Positions 1 to 5,371 of a DNA stretch of 10,504 nt are shown piece by piece. Location of the stretch: contig JAFVEW010000025.1 in assembly GCA_017475805.1 (NCBI GenBank), forward strand, positions 1-10,504. The letters run 5' to 3'. The notes below the pieces were generated by a model. That model made no database searches. It was given only the letters and a program-made list of their open reading frames with translations, and was not told where the DNA came from. Made by a program: the position numbers and the translations under genes. The first letter of the stretch is position 1. Every line of letters begins with the position of its first letter. The DNA comes from Synergistaceae bacterium. Its GTDB lineage: Bacteria > Synergistota > Synergistia > Synergistales > Aminobacteriaceae.

Positions 1-80
1 AGCATAAAACTAAAAAACAAAATCTAAACTGTTAAAATATACCTTGAATTTTTTAAGATATTTTGTAAGGAGGATTTTTA

Positions 81-1580
81 ATGCCTTTTGAAAACGATGA
101 AAACGAAATTGTAAGACAGCGTAAAGATAAATTGCAGCGTCTTCGCTCAGAAGAAAATTATGATCCTTATGTAAATGAAACTTGGGATAGAGAAATAACT
201 CTCGAAGAAATCAGAAATAAATTTGATTATCTCGAATCTGAACAAGAAGCTAAAGACAGCATCATTAAAACTGCCGGACGCGTAATGACTATCCGCAGAC
301 AGGGCAAAGCAACTTTTGCCGATTTAGCCGACGAAACTTCAAGAATGCAGCTTTATTTTCAATTAAATTCAGTCGGTGAAAAAGAATATGATTTTCTTAA
401 AAAATGGGTTGACACTGGCGACTGGATCGGAATTGTCGGCTATCCTTGCAGAACAAGACGCGGCGAACTTACCATTTTTATCACAGAATATAAACTTTTA
501 AGCAAAGCTATTCGCCCGCTACCTGAAAAGTGGCACGGCTTAACGGATACTGAGACCCGTTATCGTCAACGATATATGGATTTAATCGCAAATCCTGACG
601 TCCGCGAAGTTTTCAGAAAACGCTCAAAAATTATTTCATCGTTCCGTGAAACTCTTGAAGCACATGGAACTCTTGAAGTCGAGACGCCTATTCTTTCAGC
701 TTTGGCCGGTGGAGCTAACGCAAAACCTTTCAAAACTTTCCATAATGCTCTAAGCATCGAAATGTATATGAGGATAGCCACCGAATTATATTTGAAGCGT
801 CTTGTTGTCGGCATGATGGGACGAGTTTACGAAATCGGGCGTAACTTCCGCAATGAAGGCATTGATACAATGCACAATCCTGAATTTACAGCAATGGAAG
901 TTTACTGGCCTTATTGCAATTATGTCGACATGATGAATTTAGCTGAAGAGTTAATTCGCAATGCCGCGAAAGCTATCGGAACTCTTGAAATTGAATGGAA
1001 CGGAATTAAATTAGATTTATCTAAGCCGTTCAAAAAAATGACGATGCGCGAGGCCGTTAAAGAATACGCAGGCGTCGATTTTGACGAGATTAAATCCGAC
1101 GAAGAAGCACGAGAAATCGCAAAATCAAAAGGTCTCGGCGGTGAGTTAACAGGCCATGAAAGTAAATTTGCGGTCTTAAATTTAATGTTTGAGGCTTTCG
1201 GCGAAGAAAAATTAGTAGAGCCTACGTTCTTAATCGGACATCCGACAGAAATTTCGCCGCTCTCGAAACGCGACCCTGAAAACCCTGATTATACTCATAG
1301 GTTTGAGCTTTTCATGTTCGGCAAAGAAGTTGCTAATGCTTTCAGCGAGTTAAACGATCCGATTGATCAGCGCGAAAGATTTGAAGATCAAGCCCGCAAG
1401 AAGGCCGCAGGCGATGACGAAGCTCACGTTTTCGACGAAGATTTTATTAATGCTATCGAAGCAGGGTTACCTCCTACAGGCGGTATGGGGGTCGGAATGG
1501 ATAGAATAGTAATGTTCTTGACAGGAGCTCGTTCAATCAGAGACGTTATTTTATTCCCGACGATGAGACCTACGAAATAA
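81..1580 (+). CDS. lysS: Lysyl-tRNA synthetase, class II
   Basis: This cytoplasmic enzyme charges tRNA(Lys) with lysine using ATP. The 499-residue product is the usual length for bacterial class II LysRS. The N-terminal part (about residues 60-145) is the OB-fold anticodon-binding domain, with GRVMTIRRQGKATFADL near its start. The catalytic domain follows: ETRYRQRYMDL near residue 155, class II motif 2 around R254-E259 (RNFRNEG), and motif 3 at residues 467-475 (GGMGVGMDR) followed by SIRDVILFPTMRP at the C-terminus. The ATG at 81 is preceded by AAGGAGG at 67-73 with normal spacing, which fixes the start. The gene is intact and ends just before a strong hairpin. It faces rarA convergently. 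Bases 1-80 are AT-rich; I see no gene and no promoter I would defend there. Confidence 0.97.
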   Translation: MPFENDENEIVRQRKDKLQRLRSEENYDPYVNETWDREITLEEIRNKFDYLESEQEAKDSIIKTAGRVMTIRRQGKATFADLADETSRMQLYFQLNSVGEKEYDFLKKWVDTGDWIGIVGYPCRTRRGELTIFITEYKLLSKAIRPLPEKWHGLTDTETRYRQRYMDLIANPDVREVFRKRSKIISSFRETLEAHGTLEVETPILSALAGGANAKPFKTFHNALSIEMYMRIATELYLKRLVVGMMGRVYEIGRNFRNEGIDTMHNPEFTAMEVYWPYCNYVDMMNLAEELIRNAAKAIGTLEIEWNGIKLDLSKPFKKMTMREAVKEYAGVDFDEIKSDEEAREIAKSKGLGGELTGHESKFAVLNLMFEAFGEEKLVEPTFLIGHPTEISPLSKRDPENPDYTHRFELFMFGKEVANAFSELNDPIDQRERFEDQARKKAAGDDEAHVFDEDFINAIEAGLPPTGGMGVGMDRIVMFLTGARSIRDVILFPTMRPTK

Positions 1581-1595
1581 AAATCAAAAATTTTG

Positions 1596-1627
1596 CTGAG
1601 GAGTTAGAAAAAGCTCCTCAGTTTTTT
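1596..1627. terminator. Bidirectional Rho-independent terminator between lysS and rarA
   Basis: CTGAGGAGTT (1596-1605) pairs with AGCTCCTCAG (1612-1621), allowing one G-T pair, around the loop AGAAAA. A run of six T follows at 1622-1627, giving a textbook terminator for lysS. Read on the minus strand, the same stem is followed by CAAAATTTTTGATTTTT, so it can also stop transcription from the convergent rarA, whose stop codon lies only 7 bases beyond. Confidence 0.9.
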
Positions 1628-1634
1628 ATACGTC

Positions 1635-2951
1635 CTACTTTGATAAACTCGCTTTCCATTTTTTAATTTGTTCAAGTCTTTTTTTATAATTAACTTCTTG
1701 TCCCTGTTCAGTCGGTGTGTAATATTCCCGGTCTTTCAGCGCATCAGGCAGGCATTGCATGTCCGTGATCTTATTTTCGTAATCATGAGCAAATTTATAG
1801 CCTTTTCCGTATTCAAGTTCGCGCATTAACTTTGTCGGAGCGTTGCGAATATTAAGCGGCACAGGCTCAGCGATATTCTCTAATGCGTCTTTGCGCGCAA
1901 TGTTATAAGCAACATCAAGGGCATTAGACTTCGGAGCGATTGACATATGAATGATGGCTTGAGTTAAATGCACGCTGCACTCGGGCATACCTAAAAAATG
2001 ACACGCCTGATAAGCCGCAACGGCCATTGAAAGAGCGTTAGGTTCTGCTAGGCCAATATCTTCGCTTGCAAATCTCACGACACGGCGGGCAATATATAAA
2101 GGGTCTTCGCCTGCTTCTAACATTCGAGCGAGCCAATACACAGCCGCGTCAGGGTCAGAATTTCTCATTGACTTATGCAAAGCTGAAATTAAGTTGTAAT
2201 GTTCTTCGCCATTTTTATCATATAAGAGCGATTTTTTTGATGTGCATTGCTCTAAAATTTCTTTTGTAATTACAATATTGCCGTTATTATCTTCAATGCC
2301 GTTCATTGCTGTCATTTCGAGCAAAGATAAAGCAGCACGGGCATCGCCGTTTGAAAAAATAGCGATTGCTTTCAAGATTTCATCGTCAGCAAAAAAATTT
2401 TTCCTGAACTCAGATAAAACTATTAAGCCGCGTTTTAATAGTTTTACTACATCATCGACGCCAAGAGCCTTTAACACAAAAACTTTGCAGCGAGACAACA
2501 AAGCCCCGTTAATTTCAAACGAAGGATTTTCGGTCGTAGCTCCGATTAAAATGATGCTGCCTTTCTCAACGAACGGCAAAAAGGCGTCCTGTTGAGCCTT
2601 GTTAAATCGATGAATTTCATCAACAAAAACAATCGTACGCTCGCCGAAATTTTTATTTGCGTCGGCCTGTTTCATTATCTCGCGGATTTCTTTAATGCCG
2701 CTCGTAACAGCCGAGAAATTTATAAACGATGCCTGAGTTTTTTTAGCGATTATGTTCGCAAGAGTCGTTTTTCCTACACCGGGAGGCCCCCAAAAAATCA
2801 TTGAGGGTATTTTGTCGCCTTCGATTATATTTCGCAAAATTTTTCCCGGCGCTATTAAATGTTCTTGGCCTGCGAAATCTTCGAGAGTTTCAGGCCGCAT
2901 TCGAGCGGCTAAAGGTTCGTCTGACGGAATTAAAAATAAAGATTTCGTCAT
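1635..2951 (-). CDS. rarA: Replication-associated recombination protein A (RarA/MgsA), AAA+ ATPase
   Basis: RarA is a clamp-loader-like AAA+ ATPase that acts at stalled replication forks and DNA gaps. The 438-residue product has the family N-terminus (PLAARMRPETLEDFAGQEHL, residues 13-32), Walker A GPPGVGKT (55-62), Walker B with DEIH (111-114), a sensor-1 region GATTENPSFEIN and a C-terminal tetramerisation part containing DPDAAVYWLARMLEAGEDP. The length is normal. The ATG at 2951 puts the RPxTLxDFxGQ motif at the expected distance from the start, but no good Shine-Dalgarno sequence precedes it (ATTTAGATAAA). Expression may therefore depend on coupling to the small gene upstream, which is now frameshifted and ends one base before this ATG. 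Transcription is convergent with lysS. Confidence 0.96.
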   Translation of the reverse strand: MTKSLFLIPSDEPLAARMRPETLEDFAGQEHLIAPGKILRNIIEGDKIPSMIFWGPPGVGKTTLANIIAKKTQASFINFSAVTSGIKEIREIMKQADANKNFGERTIVFVDEIHRFNKAQQDAFLPFVEKGSIILIGATTENPSFEINGALLSRCKVFVLKALGVDDVVKLLKRGLIVLSEFRKNFFADDEILKAIAIFSNGDARAALSLLEMTAMNGIEDNNGNIVITKEILEQCTSKKSLLYDKNGEEHYNLISALHKSMRNSDPDAAVYWLARMLEAGEDPLYIARRVVRFASEDIGLAEPNALSMAVAAYQACHFLGMPECSVHLTQAIIHMSIAPKSNALDVAYNIARKDALENIAEPVPLNIRNAPTKLMRELEYGKGYKFAHDYENKITDMQCLPDALKDREYYTPTEQGQEVNYKKRLEQIKKWKASLSK

Positions 2952-2952
2952 T

Positions 2953-3158
2953 TTATCTAAATCTGAAAGCTAACCCGGCTTGTTTCATAATTTCGTTAAC
3001 CATAAAGTGCGATTTTATTTTGCCGTCTACTACTACTTCACTCGTTCTATCAGAGCGTCTAAAGAACCTGCTTCAAGAGCAAGGCTGGGTAAATTCTCAC
3101 TTGTCGCTATCCAAACAGCAGCATCGCTATCCCAAAATAATTTTATTTTGCAGTTCAT
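2953..3158 (-). pseudogene. Frameshifted DUF1902/HicB-like small protein
   Basis: From the ATG at 3158 the frame encodes 41 residues beginning MNCKIKLFWDSDAAVWIATS and continuing ENLPSLALEAGSLDALIERVK, then reaches three consecutive TAG codons from 3035. This matches the N-terminal two thirds of the DUF1902/HicB-like fold (WDxxAxVWxATSxxLPxLxxEAxxLxxLIERVK). Adding one base near 3036-3038 gives a continuous reading of a further 27 residues (VVVDGKIKSHFM and onward) ending at TAA 2953-2955, one base before the rarA ATG. The total of about 68 residues is typical of the family, so a single-base deletion in a formerly intact gene is the simplest reading. DUF1902 proteins are often antitoxin-like partners. 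No toxin remnant is visible, and the C-terminal tail is not one I recognise. A programmed frameshift or sequencing error is the alternative. Confidence 0.55.
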
Positions 3159-3192
3159 GATAAGTTTCTAACCCCTCATTTCTACTTGCTTT

Positions 3193-3375
3193 TTAGTGTG
3201 TATTTTTCCGCGCTAAAGTTTCACCGAACCACTGAACAACGCTGACACCAAGCACAAGTACTATAACGACGACCCAAGTAATATCAATCATGTTTCGGTC
3301 ATGGCCGTAACGAATTGCAAAATCTTCAAGTCCGCCGACACCGACCGCTCCGGCCATTGCCGTTAAGCCTAAAAG
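3193..3375 (-). pseudogene. metI: C-terminal remnant of methionine ABC transporter permease (MetI)
   Basis: An open stretch of 60 codons with no start, bounded upstream by TAA (3376-3378), ends at TAA (3193-3195). It reads LLGLTAMAGAVGVGGLEDFA, then IRYGHDRNM, and a hydrophobic helix (TWVVVIVLVLGVSVVQWF) with a basic tail. In E. coli MetI the corresponding end is SAMAGAVGGGGLGDLAIRYG followed by the last membrane helix, so the match covers the final cytoplasmic loop and last transmembrane segment. The remaining two thirds or so of the permease, and the partners MetN and MetQ, are absent here. No working start or ribosome binding site is present. The preserved codons suggest that truncation is recent or that the fragment was carried in as the edge of a deletion. 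Confidence 0.85.
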
Positions 3376-3496
3376 TTATAATCCTAACGTGTATCTTTTC
3401 AATAATATTCTATCACTGAAAAAATTATCATAAAAAAATAATAGGGGTGTGCTATACATAGGTCAGACTAAAAATGTCATGTGCAAATTTCATTAA

Positions 3497-3613
3497 TTTT
3501 TCAAAGAAAGCGGAAAATCTCACGGAAGTATCGCGCCGGGCAAAGTCGCAAATTTAGTTTTACTTGACAAAGATTTGAATCTTGTTCGCGTTATTCGTGA
3601 AGATAAAAATTAA
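3497..3613 (+). pseudogene. nagA: C-terminal remnant of N-acetylglucosamine-6-phosphate deacetylase (NagA)
   Basis: After a stop at 3494-3496 this frame is open for 38 codons to TAA at 3611-3613. It encodes ESGKSHGSIAPGKVANLVLL followed by DKDLNLVRVIREDKN. This is the hallmark end of NagA-type amidohydrolases (KGSIxxGKxADLVLLDxxLNVVxTI), where the chain returns to the small beta-sandwich domain. The catalytic barrel and all metal ligands are missing, so it cannot be functional. It has no start codon in a sensible position. It lies on the opposite strand from the metI remnant and about 120 bases away, so the two were not one operon in the present order. Another amidohydrolase with the same GSIxxGKxADLV tail is possible, but the LLDxxLNxVRVI part favours NagA. 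Confidence 0.75.
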
Positions 3614-3676
3614 TTTCAAAATTTTCTCTTGAAAATCTCGTGAGTTTTTATTAAAGCAAGAAATTTTTAAGATTTC

Positions 3677-3700
3677 TGTAGTAATAAATGTAGTAATAAA
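3677..3700. repeat. Perfect tandem duplication of a 12-mer
   Basis: TGTAGTAATAAA occurs at 3677-3688 and again immediately at 3689-3700. The second copy abuts the left arm of the hairpin at 3701. It lies between the nagA remnant and the methyltransferase promoter region. Read forward it could encode CSNKCSNK or, in another frame, VVINVVIK, but no ORF of useful length contains it. A replication slippage product or the footprint of a lost element are both possible. Confidence 0.8.
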
Positions 3701-3734
3701 ATAGCAGCTCCCTCTCATGTTTGGGAACTGCTAT
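3701..3734. terminator. Long hairpin, probable terminator or element-end palindrome
   Basis: ATAGCAGCTCCC (3701-3712) is the inverse of GGGAACTGCTAT (3723-3734) except for one C-A mismatch, giving a 12-position stem around a 10-base loop. The following bases, ATGTTTATTATATC, are T-rich but not a clean T-run; on the other strand the stem is followed by TTTATTACTACATTTATT. It could terminate transcription entering from the left and insulate the methyltransferase promoter, which starts about 12 bases further on. No gene now ends just before it, so it may have belonged to a gene that has been lost. Confidence 0.6.
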
Positions 3735-3745
3735 ATGTTTATTAT

Positions 3746-3774
3746 ATCACAAACTTTTGCCTAGGAAGTATAAT
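3746..3774 (+). promoter_or_regulatory. Candidate promoter of the methyltransferase operon
   Basis: A perfect -10 box TATAAT sits at 3769-3774, 45 bases before the methyltransferase ATG. A weak -35 candidate (ATCACA, 3746-3751) lies 17 bases upstream. No other convincing promoter occurs between the hairpin and the gene, and none is visible inside the four-gene unit. I saw no inverted-repeat operator. The -10 box is AT-rich and could occur by chance. Confidence 0.4.
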
Positions 3775-3819
3775 GATAAAGATTCATAAGATAATTTTAT
3801 TATTTAAGGAGGGATTTTC

Positions 3820-4857
3820 ATGGCTAAGAATAAAGCACTAAATGACGCGGCAAAAGCCAAGCAGGACGAATTTTATACAGAACTTCACGATATTGAAGAC
3901 GAACTTAAATATTATAAGAGTCATTTTGAGGGCAAAGTTATTTTTTGTAACTGTGATGACCCTTACGAGAGTAATTTTTTCAAATTTTTTGCGATGAGAT
4001 TTAACGACCTTAAGCTGAAAAAATTAATCGCCTCGTGTTACGACAGAAGCCCGATCGCCCAGACTCAATTATCTTTATTTGAAGAAGAAAAGCCGCCACA
4101 GGAACGTACTCCTTACTTTGCTAAGATGATTGAACTTGATGACTTTAACGCCGACGGCGCACCTGATTTATTAGACGTTGAATGGCTCTTGAAAAATAAA
4201 AAAGACGCCGTGAAAAAACTTAAAGGCAACGGAGATTTTAGGAGTGAAGAGTGCATAGAACTTCTTAAACAAGCCGACATTGTTGTAACAAATCCGCCGT
4301 TTTCACTCTTTCGTGAATACGTTGCGCAGCTCATGGAATACGACAAGAAATTTATAATACTCGGCAATCAGAATGCTATCACCTATAAAGAAATTTTTAA
4401 GCTGATTATGGAAAACAAATTGTGGCTTGGACTTACAAACGGTGACAAATCTTTCAAAGTTCCTGATTATTATGAGCCACGTGCAACTCGTTACTGGCAA
4501 GATGAAAACGGACAAAAATATCGCAGCATGGGCAATATGTGCTGGTTCACTAATCTTGAACATCGTAAACGTCATGAAAAATTAATTTTATACCGCAGAT
4601 ATTACGAGGATCCGTCAAAATATCCCGAATATGATAATTACGACGCTATCGAAGTCAGCAATGTTTCAGAAATTCCGGAAGACTACGATGGTGTTATGGG
4701 TGTACCAATAACTTTTCTTGATAAGTATAATCCTGATCAATTTGAGATTATCGGGCTGGATAGGTATACTGTTCCGAAAGAATTTTTGATAGGCGGCAGA
4801 GTTGCAGTGAACGGCAAACCTAAGTATGCAAGAATTTTAATCAGGAGAAAGAAGTGA
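3820..4857 (+). CDS. Adenine-specific DNA methyltransferase, EcoRI family
   Basis: Predicted to transfer methyl from S-adenosylmethionine to the N6 of adenine in a specific DNA site. The 345-residue product begins with the family signature KAKQDEFYTELHDIEDEL (12-29), followed by GKVIFCNCDDP (38-48), the probable SAM-binding motif I region. The catalytic motif IV is NPPF at 158-161 within VVTNPPFSLFREYV. The CNCDDP and NPPF spacing is what I recall for the EcoRI-type M family. The start is fixed by AAGGAGGG at 3806-3813. It is the first gene of a four-gene unit: its TGA overlaps the GTG of the toxin gene, and a DUF262-HNH nuclease follows. The natural reading is the modification half of a restriction-modification system. 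The recognition site cannot be read from the sequence; EcoRI's GAATTC is only a hypothesis. Confidence 0.9.
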   Translation: MAKNKALNDAAKAKQDEFYTELHDIEDELKYYKSHFEGKVIFCNCDDPYESNFFKFFAMRFNDLKLKKLIASCYDRSPIAQTQLSLFEEEKPPQERTPYFAKMIELDDFNADGAPDLLDVEWLLKNKKDAVKKLKGNGDFRSEECIELLKQADIVVTNPPFSLFREYVAQLMEYDKKFIILGNQNAITYKEIFKLIMENKLWLGLTNGDKSFKVPDYYEPRATRYWQDENGQKYRSMGNMCWFTNLEHRKRHEKLILYRRYYEDPSKYPEYDNYDAIEVSNVSEIPEDYDGVMGVPITFLDKYNPDQFEIIGLDRYTVPKEFLIGGRVAVNGKPKYARILIRRKK

Positions 4858-5087
4858 GCATAGAATATTCTAAGCAGGCCAAGAAGTTTCTTGCTAAACA
4901 AAGTTTCATTGTAAGCTCCCGCATAATCAGAGCTATTGAAACACTTCCTAAAGGTGATGTAAAAAAGTTATCTGGACGCGATGGTTATAGATTACGGGTC
5001 GGAGACTATCGGGTTATCTTTGACATTTACGGAAACGTTACTTACATTGACAAGATAGGCAATCGCGGCGATATTTATAAGTCATAG
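4854..5087 (+). CDS. RelE/ParE-family toxin
   Basis: A 77-residue basic protein with the compact RelE/ParE fold signature: EYSKQAKKFLAKQ at the N-terminus, KLSGRDGYRLRVGDYRVIFD in the middle and a terminal strand IDKIGNRGDIYKS. RelE members cleave mRNA on the ribosome, whereas ParE members poison gyrase; the sequence does not decide between them, although the RGDxY ending is common in the RelE side of the family. Translation starts at GTG 4854, which overlaps the methyltransferase TGA (GTGA), with GGAGAAAG just upstream, so synthesis is probably coupled to the methyltransferase. The gene order is toxin first, then the putative antitoxin after 17 bases, as in HigBA rather than classical RelBE. 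Confidence 0.87.
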   Translation: MSIEYSKQAKKFLAKQSFIVSSRIIRAIETLPKGDVKKLSGRDGYRLRVGDYRVIFDIYGNVTYIDKIGNRGDIYKS

Positions 5088-5104
5088 AGGAGGATTATTT
5101 AACG

Positions 5105-5371
5105 ATGAAAGAACTACACGAAACTCAGAAAAAAATAGTCAGAGCCGTTAGAACTATGAACGATAAATCGGCAGTAAAATTATGGAACATAATATCTGAA
5201 GATTTTCAAGACGCTGCGGCATGGGCATTAATTCCTGAAGAAGAGCCGGACGATTTTGACCTTTATATGCTTGAACAAATAGAAAATGATCCGGATTGCC
5301 ATGAATTTATAAGTTCAGAAGAATTAAAACGAGAGTTAGGACTGATTGAAAATGAAAATCGAGTTGCATGA
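5105..5371 (+). CDS. Putative antitoxin of the RelE-like toxin
   Basis: An 88-residue acidic protein with no domain I can name. The N-terminal half (KELHETQKKIVRAVRTMNDK) is basic and predicted helical. The middle is acidic (PEEEPDDFDLYMLEQIENDP), and the end SSEELKRELGL resembles the C-terminal toxin-wrapping segment of RelB/Phd-type antitoxins. Its position directly behind a RelE-like toxin, its size and its charge make antitoxin the best reading. It has its own strong AGGAGG (5088-5093), in contrast to the coupled start of the toxin, which fits the need for antitoxin excess. Its last 20 bases overlap the DUF262-HNH gene. No obvious ribbon-helix-helix or helix-turn-helix motif is visible, so autoregulation cannot be claimed. 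Confidence 0.6.
   Translation: MKELHETQKKIVRAVRTMNDKSAVKLWNIISEDFQDAAAWALIPEEEPDDFDLYMLEQIENDPDCHEFISSEELKRELGLIENENRVA

Larger units (their letters stand above)
2952..3805. other. Decayed region without an intact gene
   Basis: About 850 bases separate rarA from the methyltransferase. I find no intact gene in them. Three C-terminal or frameshifted gene remnants (DUF1902-like, metI, nagA) lie on different strands, each annotated separately, followed by a tandem 12-mer and a long hairpin. Bases 3380-3496 between the metI and nagA remnants hold no recognisable coding sequence. I see no transposase fragment and no tRNA. The pattern fits a hotspot where past insertions brought in DNA and deletions removed most of it. 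Confidence 0.7.

Noticed and set aside
2980..3171. Plus-strand open frames over the DUF1902-like and rarA 5' region
   Set aside because: They are antisense to regions with clear family matches, have no family resemblance and lack ribosome binding sites.
3375..3402. Minus-strand TTGAAA (3397-3402) and TATAAC (3375-3380) with 16-base spacing, reading into the metI remnant
   Set aside because: The spacing is plausible, but the region is very AT-rich, the downstream fragment has no start codon, and nothing else supports an active promoter.
3440..3480. GGGGTGTGCTATACATAGGTC resembles an insertion-sequence end
   Set aside because: No matching inverted copy, target duplication or transposase fragment was found in the window.
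3614..3634. Possible hairpin TTTCAA with TTGAAA after the nagA remnant
   Set aside because: The stem is six AT-rich pairs with a nine-base loop and no directly following T-run, too weak for a terminator.
5346..5351. TTG at 5346 as the start of the DUF262-HNH gene
   Set aside because: The AGGA at 5338-5341 would be only 4 bases away, while ATG 5352 is spaced correctly and adds no loss of the domain.
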